Assembly (NCBI GenBank): GCA_963678705.1
Contig: OY783209.1
Location: forward strand, 11,408,001-11,472,000
Source: Panorpa germanica
Lineage: Eukaryota > Arthropoda > Insecta > Mecoptera > Panorpidae
Length of the DNA: 64,000 bases
Reading direction: 5' to 3'
Part shown: positions 37,701 through 47,105 of the stretch, piece by piece
How the letters are laid out: the number at the start of each line of letters is the position of its first letter
Numbering within the stretch: position 1 is the stretch's first letter
The notes under the pieces: generated by a model
The model's input: the letters and a program-made list of their open reading frames with translations, nothing else
The model's database searches: none
What the model was told of the DNA's origin: nothing
Translations under genes and position numbers: made by a program

Positions 37701-38381
37701 ATTATGAGGACCAACAATTTTTTGACATATTTAGCAAGTAATGTATTTTTCCACTAGTGTCCAATGCTTTGATTATTTCATTTATTATTAGCATTTAATG
37801 TCATGTATCATTGCAGGTAATAGTCTTCCAAATGAATATAGTGTTAACTATAACATATCGCCGGTGTTAACGGAGCGACTGAATGGTGTTTGTGCGCCCA
37901 CTACTAATGAAGAGATCTCTTCTCCAAAAGTACAATTATTTTCTATATTTTCGTCTTGTGCAATAGTTAATGAAACTACTAAATCATTACCGGTTGGAGG
38001 TGTTGTCATTACAACTGAAGATTTGATTATCACTGACAACAAATTAAACTGGCTTTTTTCTGAAGTTGATGCTGCACCTGGAGTGCTGCACCGTCAAGTT
38101 ATGAGTAACTTATTAGAAGTTGTATGTATTTTTGAGCTTTTTGAAATTGAGCTTTCTATTGAGTGTATGTTCTAATATGTATAATTTTTTTTCAGAGTAT
38201 TTTCCAAAACAAAATTCTTCTTAATTTTTTGGATGACATTGCAAATTCGGAAGAAACGTGGAAAATAGTTATGGAAACTGAAGAATCTGTTAATAATCTG
38301 ATAAGTGCAATTAATGAACCGTGGGAAGCTTTGTTCTCTGTACCTTTACAAGTTCTCACTTTAACCAATGATATTTCGTAA
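31799..38381 (+). CDS. STK11IP: STK11IP (LKB1-interacting protein 1) homologue
   Basis: Eighteen exons join in frame to 1236 aa: 31799-32528, 32596-32789, 32861-33022, 33107-33242, 33319-33587, 33660-33843, 33917-34037, 34111-34246, 34320-34461, 34569-34742, 36392-36560, 36622-36731, 36803-36883, 36976-37101, 37178-37469, 37544-37737, 37817-38121, 38196-38381. Most introns are 60-120 bp; one is 1.6 kb. The N-terminal half holds leucine-rich repeats (about residues 105-310, e.g. LQVLDLSHNKI), followed by FLLDG. A CxxC pair near 669 and 699 (CMKC, CPTC) suggests a zinc ribbon. The C-terminal half keeps the family blocks VDHRLKL, STSKIYILKITG and EPWEALFS. Human STK11IP (about 1.1k aa) has the same order. 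The family binds the kinase LKB1 (STK11) and affects its location in the cytoplasm; a lysosomal role is also reported. Splice sites were called by eye. Confidence 0.95.
34862..36360 (+). other. Long intron 10 of the STK11IP homologue
   Basis: This is the only intron over 200 bp in the gene; the other 16 are short. It is A+T-rich, with no frame, no terminal repeat and no match to the repeat families in this window that I could see. It may hold an old decayed insertion or an enhancer. Confidence 0.4.
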
Positions 38382-38764
38382 TAGATATTTTTAAATTGTT
38401 GAATTTTTGAAGTGTTATATTTTTCTAATACTCATATGGATTTATAATCTTGACTCAAGGCAGCTTGATCACTTGGTTGTCTAAGATTAGTTAATTTGTT
38501 GAATTACTGAATTGAGTTGTTGTGTGACAGAAAAATTAATACAAGACGCTATTTTTTAAGTAAATAATACGCTTAAAAAGTAATATATATATAACATTAG
38601 ATACTTGCATAGATATATTTAACAAATATGACATTATATTATATTTTAATTACTAACACAAATTCTAACAAAAATTTTAATTTAACATAATAATTAGCAT
38701 TGCGTAATGTGATATGAATATATTTTTCTATTTTAATTGTTAAAACATTAGTTTATAAATATGA

Positions 38765-38770
38765 AATAAA
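38765..38770 (+). terminator. Candidate poly(A) signal of STK11IP homologue
   Basis: AATAAA lies 384 bases after the stop codon in an A+T-rich 3' region. It is the most canonical signal before the convergent lipase gene. Others may be used. Confidence 0.35.
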
Positions 38771-38926
38771 ATGTATCACCCTGTAAAAACGAATTTTTTA
38801 AGTTATTAGTATTCACTAATTGTGATTGTTAATAACTAATTGTTGAAATGGAGAAATACAAAGTTTGCATTTTTGTATTTAAATATTTTTAAACTACTCT
38901 GATTAAATGTATATGTACTCAATATA

Positions 38927-39045
38927 ACTAATAATGCCATCTATGAAACAAATTTATAAATAATAATAACATAAGAGGCGCCATCTATTAAAGAGTAGGT
39001 ATTATATAAGAGTAGATGTTTTGTTTTATAGATGGCACTATTAGT
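38927..39045. repeat. 119-bp inverted-repeat element
   Basis: The arms at 38927-38950 and 39022-39045 are reverse complements at 22 of 24 positions (ACTAATARTGCCATCTATRA...). A third GCCATCTAT word lies between them (38982-38990). It sits between the convergent 3' ends of the STK11IP homologue and the lipase gene and is probably a very short MITE. Confidence 0.55.
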
Positions 39046-39289
39046 TTATAAATTTCAGCGAGTGTTACATGCAACCATATATACATTTATTACAATAATT
39101 TACTAATCAATTGTTAATAGTTAATAGATATCTAGTAAAACAAAACACTTACCTATATTAACTATATTTTGATCAACATTCTAATCAGTATGAATAATCG
39201 TTTCAACTGAATTTGCAATAGAAGGAGAAGAATACATGCAACAAGAAGTATCATGAAAGAAAACAGAGAACCAATTAAATTAAACGAAA

Positions 39290-42200
39290 TTAAAAAATTC
39301 GTGGAGGACATTCATCGGGTAATATGTATAATACTTCGCTCGGACAACTGAAACAAAAATATTGAAATGAAAGGGATAAAAGGGATATAATAACAAAATA
39401 TAATCCTTACCGTTATACTAAACTTATGCAAAATAGTAACTTTAGTTTAATGAACGTACCTATCCGTTATAAGTGGATATGTGTTATTAGTGTCACAGAA
39501 CCTAGATTCAGCAAAATCTGTATAATAAGGATCGATGGGAATTCCGTAGGGACAAATAGTGCATCTTCTGCCTTCATATTCAGATTCGTTTATCAATCCT
39601 TCAATGAAATAATCGTGACAAATAGAATGGTCCATTACAAGATCTAAATTTTAAAATTTATAATTAGAAATAAGTGTCTATTGTACATATATTTCATTGA
39701 AATATTTACTTGATTGGCAGATTGAGTTTTGATTCATGCCACAGAGTCCAAAGAATATATTTCTTGTACCCAAGTGCCTGATACTTGTTCCAAGAGTCGA
39801 ACATTTATAGACAATAACGCACGAAGCATCATCTTGTGTAAGATGTTGATCATCTGAGAAACCATCGTACGGTATGGCAGCTGGATCTAGAGCTGCATTT
39901 TAAAAGAAAGTTAAATAATATTTTTAAATGCATTTAAATGCAATGCTACATTTCTTACCAGTAATACGAAATACTTTCTTCTCAGTCCTGTCGTATATTT
40001 CTTTCCCGATCAAGCCGCATATCTGACCTCCTCGACTAAATCCCACCAATTCAACGTTTGTGGAGATATTTATTTGTCCTTTGTCGGCTATGCTATATAC
40101 TATTATTTCAGCTATGTAGCTGGAAACTATAAAGTCATCTCCACGAGTTATTGCTTGAAAATAGTTCGATAAAGACGAATAGCTATAATCACAGGCAACT
40201 GCGCAGGTGTCAAGCTGAGTTACATAAACTAAAAAATATTTATATTATTAAAAGAATAATGAGATTCACGAAAAATTCAGCATAGTTCGGAATACATCTT
40301 ATTTGAGAGAATGATAATGATAATGATCTTTCCCCATTTGTGTATTAATTTTTTTTTAACTTAATCATTTCGTCCAATTTATTTGTACCTTCTTGCAAAC
40401 GTTTTATCCAGGCTTCTGTATATCTTTCTCGATTTCCATGTAGAATAATTGCCACAGTACCACAATTCAAAGTTTTCCAATCTGTAGTAGGAGTAACTAT
40501 TAGCTCCACATTGCTAGAAGTTAGAATAGACAAATTTCAGAACGTCAAACAAAATATCTTAAAAGAATAACAAACCTATCTTATATTACAATGTTCCGAG
40601 TGAAAGTTTATATGTTTACGCGATTCGTATAGTAGCGTTATATTTCTTTCGCCTTCATTTAATTGTTACATTCAGCCTGTAAATATTGTCAGAAAATGCA
40701 GGATTTTCTTGTACTCTAAATTCTTCTTGTAAGTAATGTTGCCGCTTTATCAGGCGCAATGATGTCTAAGTTTTGTTAAATTCATAGACATTTTTTTGTA
40801 ATTCTTTTTTTGATTCTTTTGAATAATTTGCTGCAGTTATGTTCTTTATGCTCTAAAATAAAAAACTGAATTATTAGATTTTATATACCTCCGCGATTTT
40901 GGTTTTTCTACGACCTTTTTTTAGTTCATGGACATTTTTAAAAATAGATTAAAATCCATTTTCCTGAAAAGATTTGATGCAGTTATGTTCGTTATGCTTT
41001 AAAATGAGAAACTGCTTCATTATATTTTAAATATCTTCGCGGATCTGGCTTTTATGCGACTTTTTTAAATTCATGGACTTTTTTTCTAAATTTTTTTTTT
41101 GGATTTCTTCAAATTTTTTGGTGCAGTTATGTTCACTAGGCTTTAAAGTAAATAACTGCTTTATTACTTTTTAAATATCTTCGCGGATCTGGCTTTTATG
41201 CGACCTTTTTTAAATTCATGGACTTTCTTTTCTAAAAATTTTTTTTGGATTTCTTGAAATTTTTTGATGCAGTTATGTTCGTTAGGCTTTAAATTAAAGA
41301 ACTGCATCATTAGATTTTAAATATCTACACAGAATCTCAAATAAATGCATTGCTCTTCAAATCATAAAAGTGAACCTTTTCATCATTTTTAACAAGATTA
41401 TAGCCTTCTTTCATTACATACTCCGATAAAGAGATTTAATATATTGATATATCATAAACTAAAATATTTATTTAAAAATCAATATTAAATATGAAATCAG
41501 CATTCAAAATTATGTTAAAAACCATTATAAAAATAAAGATTTTTTTTTCAATTTTTATGAAAAGTAACAAGAGTATAACCTTCTTACTTTTCATAAAAAT
41601 ATAAGTCATTTTTTACGGATTTTAACTCAATTTTAAATGCTGATTTCATATTTATAATTCATTTTTAAATAAGTATTTTAGTTTATGATACATCAATATA
41701 TTAAATCTCTCTATCGGAGTATGCAATGAAAGAAGACTATAATCTTGTTAAAAATGATGAAAAGGTTCACTTTTATGATTTTAAGAGCAATGCATTTTTT
41801 TGAGTTTCTGCATAGATATTTAAAATCTAATGATGCAGTTCTTTAATTTAAAGCCTAACGAACATAACTGCATCAAAAAATTTCAAGAAATCCAAAAGAA
41901 ATTTTTAGAAAAAAAAGTCCATGAATTTAAAAAAGGTCGCATAAAAGCCAGGTCCGCGAAGATATTTAAAATCTAATGATGCAGTTCTTTAATTTAAAGC
42001 CTAACGAACATAACTGCATCAAAAAATTTCAAGAAATCCAAAAAAAATTTTTAGAAAAAAAAGTCCATGAATTTAAAAAAGGTCGCATAAAAGCCAGGTC
42101 CGCGAAGATATTTAAAATCTAATGATGCAGTTCTTTAATTTAAAGCCTAACGAACATAACTGCATCAAAAAATTTCAAGAAATCCAAAAAAAATTTTTAG

Positions 42201-44262
42201 AAAAAAAAGTCCATGAATTTAAAAAAGGTCGCATAAAAGCCAGGTCCGCGTAGATATTTAAAATCTAATGATGCAGTTCTTTAATTTAAAGCCTAACGAA
42301 CATAACTGCATCAAAAAATTTCAAGAAATCCAAAAGAAATTTTTAGAAAAAAAAGTCCATGAATTTAAAAAAGGTCGCATAAAAGCCAGGTCCGCGAAGA
42401 TATTTAAAATCTAATGATGCAGTTCTTTAATTTAAAGCCTAACGAACATAACTGCATCAAAAAATTTCAAGAAATCCAAAAAAAATTTTTAGAAAAAAAA
42501 GTCCATGAATTTAAAAAAGGTCGCATAAAAGCCAGGTCCGCGTAGATATTTAAAATCTAATGATGCAGTTCTTTAATTTAAAGCCTAACGAACATAACTG
42601 CATCAAAAAATTTCAAGAAATCCAAAAGAAATTTTTAGAAAAAAAAGTCCATGAATTTAAAAAAGGTCGCATAAAAGCCAGGTCCGCGTAGATATTTAAA
42701 ATCTAATGATGCAGTTCTTTAATTTAAAGCCTAGTGAACATGACTGCATCAAAAAATTTGAAGAAATCAAAAAAAAAATTTAGAAAAGAAATGTCCATGA
42801 ATTTAAAAAAGGTCGCATAAAAGCCAGAATCGCAAAGATATTTAAAATGTAATGAAACAGTTCTTTAATTTAAAGCCTAACGAACATAACTGCATCAAAA
42901 AATTTCAAGAAATCCAAAAAAAAAATTTAGAAAAAAGAAGTCCATGAATTTAAAAAAGGTCGCATAAAAGACAAAATCGCAGAGATATTAAAAATGTAAT
43001 GAAACAGTTTTTTATTTTAGAGCTTAAGGAACATAACATGTAAATATATCAGACAATAATGACAATAATACATGATTTTCTAGTACTGTAAATTTTGCTC
43101 GTAAGTATTGTTGCCGCTGTGTCAGGCGCAATGATGTCATGAATTTAAAAATGGTCGCTTAAAGCCAGAATCGCGTAGATATTTAAAATGAAATAAAGCA
43201 GTTCTTTAATTTAAGCCTAACGAACATAACACAATCAAAAAATTTCAAGAAATCCAAAAAAAAATTTTAGAAAAAAAAGTCCATGAATTTAAAAAAGGTG
43301 GCATAAAAGCCAGAATCGCGTAGATATTTAAAATGAAATGAAGCAGTTCTTTAATTTAAGCCTAATGAACACAACTGCATCAAAAAATTTCAAGAAATCC
43401 AAAAAAAATTTTTAGAGAAAAAAGTCCATGAATTTAAAAAAGGTCGCATAAAAGCCAGAATCGTGTAAATATTTAAAATCTAATGAAGCAGTTTTTTATT
43501 TTAGAGCTTAAGGAACATAACATGTAAATATTGTCAGAAAATAATACCAAATACATTATTTTCTGTACTGTAAATTTTGCTCGTAAGTAATGTTGCCGCT
43601 CTGTCAGGCGCAACGATGTCTAAGTTTTATTAAATTTATGGACATTGTTTTCATTTTCTTTTTTATTCTTTGGAATAATTTGATGCAGTTATATTCCTTA
43701 TGCTTTAAAATAAAAACCTGCGTCATTACATTTTAAATATCTACGCAATTTTGGCTTTTATGCGACTTTTTTTATTTTCACATAACTCACACTCGTTGTC
43801 TTGCAACGGGCCGAAGCGCTAGTATGAAATATTAAAATTTAGTTTATGCTACTCTAAATAATGGGATACAAAAACCATCTGATAGTTTTTGTATTTGATA
43901 AAGTGTTTAATTATCTTTATCGCTCTTTTCGGTATCTGTAGAACAGAAAATAATAAGACAGGTGGTAAAATACAGTTAGCCAGCAGAGTAACTTAAGCTA
44001 AGCAACAAACAATATGAAAAATTTAAGTTTAGATTGATGTATAAATAAAAATGAACTTACTTTAATTGTCGAACGTAACAATTGACTTGATTTCTTCTTA
44101 TTCTTGAAATTGAATTTGATTTTGTAAATGCACTACAAACTGTAACTGAATTTAGAATATTAGACCTACAAATAATTTCAAATTATGCATAATAAAATAT
44201 ATCTACTTACAGTTTGTATAATAAGATAACAGACATAACAAATAAAATACATTTTTAAACAT
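39290..44262 (-). CDS. Secreted pancreatic-lipase-family protein
   Basis: Seven exons on the minus strand join in frame to 318 aa: 44262-44211, 44145-44061, 40513-40389, 40228-39959, 39892-39710, 39643-39460, 39347-39290. Exon 1 encodes a signal peptide (MFKNVFYLLCLLSYYTN). The alpha/beta-hydrolase core follows: GTVAIILHG strand, nucleophile elbow GFSRGG (Ser152), ALDPA (Asp180) and a His at 244 in DHSICHDYF, which aligns with the family's SHxRAxxYF block. All three catalytic residues are present, so it is likely an active triglyceride or phospholipid hydrolase, though some insect family members are inactive. Several Cys pairs fit an extracellular protein. Length is close to other insect members. 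Intron 2 (44060 to 40514) contains a 3.2 kb Helitron-like element. It is convergent with the STK11IP homologue. The last exon and short exon 2 rest on splice phase and motif only. Confidence 0.85.
40883..41330 (-). repeat. Left, inverted block of the 146-bp repeat array
   Basis: Four ATATCTNCGC-type unit marks at 40883, 41031, 41175 and 41321 (spacing 148, 144, 146) show about three units in the opposite orientation to the main array. They are more diverged than the main block (e.g. GGTGCAGTTATGTTCACTAG). Confidence 0.85.
41335..41810. repeat. Central palindrome of the array (about 230-bp arms)
   Basis: The arms 41335-41567 and 41584-41810 are reverse complements with scattered mismatches and a 16-base loop. 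The inner stem is ATTTTTATGAAAAGTAA / TTACTTTTCATAAAAAT. Together with the flanking inverted 146-bp units, transcription on either strand could give a long hairpin RNA. Confidence 0.85.
41815..43520 (+). repeat. Main 146-bp tandem repeat array
   Basis: GATATTTAAAATCTAATGAT marks unit starts at 41815, 41961, 42107, 42253, 42399, 42545, 42691 and 42837, each exactly 146 bp apart. A ninth start at 42984 is 147 bp on. After an interruption by a terminal-type segment (about 43020-43135), three more diverged units follow (about 43178, 43323, 43468). The first six units are nearly identical; the outer ones are diverged, as expected from unequal exchange in the array centre. It is not CRISPR: the units are contiguous, without spacers, in an animal genome. 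Confidence 0.95.
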
Positions 44263-44982
44263 TTTGTCACAAAAGTTCGCTTTGAAATTGAATAGCGGTA
44301 AATCTTTTAGAAACAATTTCAACCAACTGAAATTTTTAGCACAAATTTAATTTAAATTTCAAGGATTTGTAATTTTTAAAATGTATTATCTGGTTTGTGT
44401 AACCTAAATACATCTTTAAAATATCTGTTTCAGAACCATGATGTCAATATTTGGTTTATGTTAAACAAAACTAATTACATCTTATCAATGTAATTATGCT
44501 GAATATTTAATTATCCGAACACTAAACTAAAACGAAATGGTGAAATTATTAATTTATATAAACCTGGCACAACCCAGTAAACATTTTGGAGTAAATTCTA
44601 CTTAATTTCTATTACGTATCATGAATTTTTTGTCTGGAACGTGTTCGTTTTCTATTCAGTCGTTCAAAGGAAAGGTCCTTTTTATGAGCTACAGACATTG
44701 CAACGACGGTTCACTGCTGAATTAAAAGCGGAGTAGGTTTATGATTTATGACCGGATAATAAAAATATACCCATGTGGGAAAGAAACAGAAATACTTAAT
44801 GAATGATGTTGGAAAAAGAAAGAATATTATTATGAAAAACTAACACAAAATCTGTGACAGGTAGAGAACTTGTAAAGCGTTAGAATAGAATTGTACGAGT
44901 GACTCGAACTTCACCAAATAGGACACTTCACCAAATTGTTTACTGGGAAGTTACCCTGAGACTGACTAAGTTTATGCCAGTA
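44263..44982. other. Upstream region of the lipase gene
   Basis: This is about 0.7 kb of noncoding sequence between the lipase start codon and MITE copy 6. No clear TATA box is seen at the expected distance on the minus strand. It probably includes the lipase promoter. Confidence 0.35.
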
Positions 44983-45609
44983 AATGGGCTTGTGTCCTGT
45001 GTCTTAATTTCTATAAAATTTTACTATATATTGATAAAGTGGGTTACTAGAACCTCAAATGTTCAATTAGTTTTTAATAACTCCTTATATGTTAAGAGAT
45101 ATTAACAATTAAAAAAGTCATTTTGTCTCTTTAATTATTAAAGGGATTCAACGTTGTACACATTCCAAATGCATGTGACATCACAATCGCTGCCAACCTT
45201 ACAGCTCATAAATCTCTGCTATATGTATTTATATATCAAAATATCAAATATTATTAACAGCAATTTCAAGGAACAATAAAATTCCAATATTATGTCTGCC
45301 TTAGCAGGGTTAAATAAAATAAAAACTTATCATTCTTTGACTTGACTTGATTATTTACTCCAACAGCTACAAAACATTACCACAGCACTGACCTACTCAA
45401 CAAATAACTGACGTTAAAATGCATTTCACGTCTTACAAATATGGTCGACCATTTCTAGCGCTAAAACTATAATTCAAACTTTTAATTGCTATATCTCCGT
45501 CAATATTTAGATATTTAGTAAAATAGACACGCCAATACACATTTATTAACATCAATTTCAATCAACAATTGAAAAATCGACCACTAAAAAATGAGGACAC
45601 AAGCCCATT
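44983..45609 (-). mobile_element. MITE family A, copy 6 (complete)
   Basis: This is a full-length inverted copy (627 bp) from AATGGGCTTGTGTCCT to AGGACACAAGCCCATT. It is a short form (AATCGCTGCCAACCTTAC) with the TGTACACATTCC block retained. Left flank GCCAGTA and right flank GTGATTG share no direct repeat. It lies between the divergent side of the lipase gene and the BCOR 3' end. Confidence 0.9.
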
Positions 45610-47105
45610 GTGATTGTTCATTCTAAATAGATTTCCAATCCAACTGATAGCCCATTTGAATTTGCAACTGTTTTTTTATAATGTGACATAGCTCTGTTCG
45701 TTCAACCGAGAACTCCTCAAAACAATTGCAATGTAGCAATAAAACACCTTCGTTTAACACTCCACTTTTCTAACTAGTCTAGTATACAAGAAAACAAAAA
45801 TTAAAATATTTATTTACGTTTATTATATCTGTTATAATAGGATTTTCGAAATATGTTTTAGCAAAATCACAAAATGTTCACAAATATTTTGCTAAAATTG
45901 CACTTGGCCGATTTCCACCAATACTAATCACAGATACTAAATATTTCGGCAACAATAGTGTCCAAACAGCTATTACAATAAGAAGCTTTAAATACTTAAA
46001 ACACTTAATATTAATAAAAACTAAGTTACACTTAAAATGGTAAAAATCTGCACATCTATGACATATATTACAGCGATTTTACTATTATTTATTTGTATAT
46101 GTATATACATGTTTTAAATACACTCATAATTAATATTTAATGCACATGATTAATATAACTTATAAATATATTTACATAATTGTTTAAAAATAATGTTAAT
46201 TATCTACTACAACACAATTATACTTGGAGTAGAAAAGTGTGTTTATATCTTTGTAAATGAATGTCTATGACATATTTATTTATTATGAATAATTATAATA
46301 TCTGATTCTGTGTATTATTATATATCGATATCGATTATAGATAGGTACAAGGCTCCCTGAGTAAGTTTGTCAATATAAAATTATTATATTAGGTAATGAT
46401 ACAAATTTATTCTAAATATATAAAAATTTAAAATATAATTAAGTACTTATATACATAATGTTTTAATGTCTATTTTCGTTCAATATAAAAATTATTACTT
46501 ATTTATCAAAATACATTACAAAAAATTAAAAAAAAAACATCAACGATTAAAAAATTCTAACTCTTAACATAAAATATTTTACTAATTATGTTTTAATATA
46601 TCTTCGATTTCTATGTAATATAAGAGCTGTTCTACACGTATTACCAAGCTTACGCATACAATCATATTTAAAACTGTACATTTTATTATGTTACATATTA
46701 TTTACATAGCCATTAGAAATCGTATCTCGAATTTACTTTCGATTTTATTTTATGAAGTAAAACTCGAACTTTAAGTCAAAAAATAAAATGCCAATTATTT
46801 GATTCTCTAAGGAGAGTGATGTATCACAATTGACATTAATTGCACAGTCCTAATTTAACGACAATACTCTCAAAGCACAAATTGAAATTGTAAAAACATT
46901 TATTTACCATATACCACAGATATTTTCGTTATCATATTAAAACGTATATATAGTCTATACAAATATACTAGCTACAACAAACTATACAATATCAAGCTAT
47001 TAATTGGCACTACATTTAATTTTTATGAATTGAATTGAACAAGTTTTTCAATTTTTAATCAGCACCATAATTATTGGTTACTTAAACATTACTATGTTCT
47101 TCTTG
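45610..47105 (-). other. Probable BCOR 3' UTR and downstream spacer
   Basis: This is A+T-rich sequence following the BCOR stop codon on the minus strand, with several TTTATT words (AATAAA on the minus strand). There is no frame with coding character, and the poly(A) site cannot be fixed. Confidence 0.4.

Larger units (their letters stand above)
40579..43822 (+). mobile_element. Helitron-like non-autonomous element with internal tandem repeats
   Basis: The right end has Helitron hallmarks: a hairpin (CGTTG-TCTTG-CAACG), 14 bases, then CTAG (43819-43822) directly followed by T. A matching left end TC preceded by A is at 40579-40580, consistent with insertion between A and T without duplication; this end is less certain. 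A segment of about 260 bp is directly repeated near both ends (about 40676-40930 and 43524-43780), with a partial copy at about 43043-43133. Between them lies an inverted array of 146-bp units. There is no Rep/helicase frame. DINE-1-like Helitron derivatives with central tandem repeats of about 150 bp are known in Drosophila; equating this element with them is inference. It sits in lipase intron 2. Confidence 0.6.

Noticed and set aside
41815-43520. Regular repeats resembling a CRISPR array
   Set aside because: Units are contiguous 146-bp tandem repeats without unique spacers, in an intron of an animal gene.
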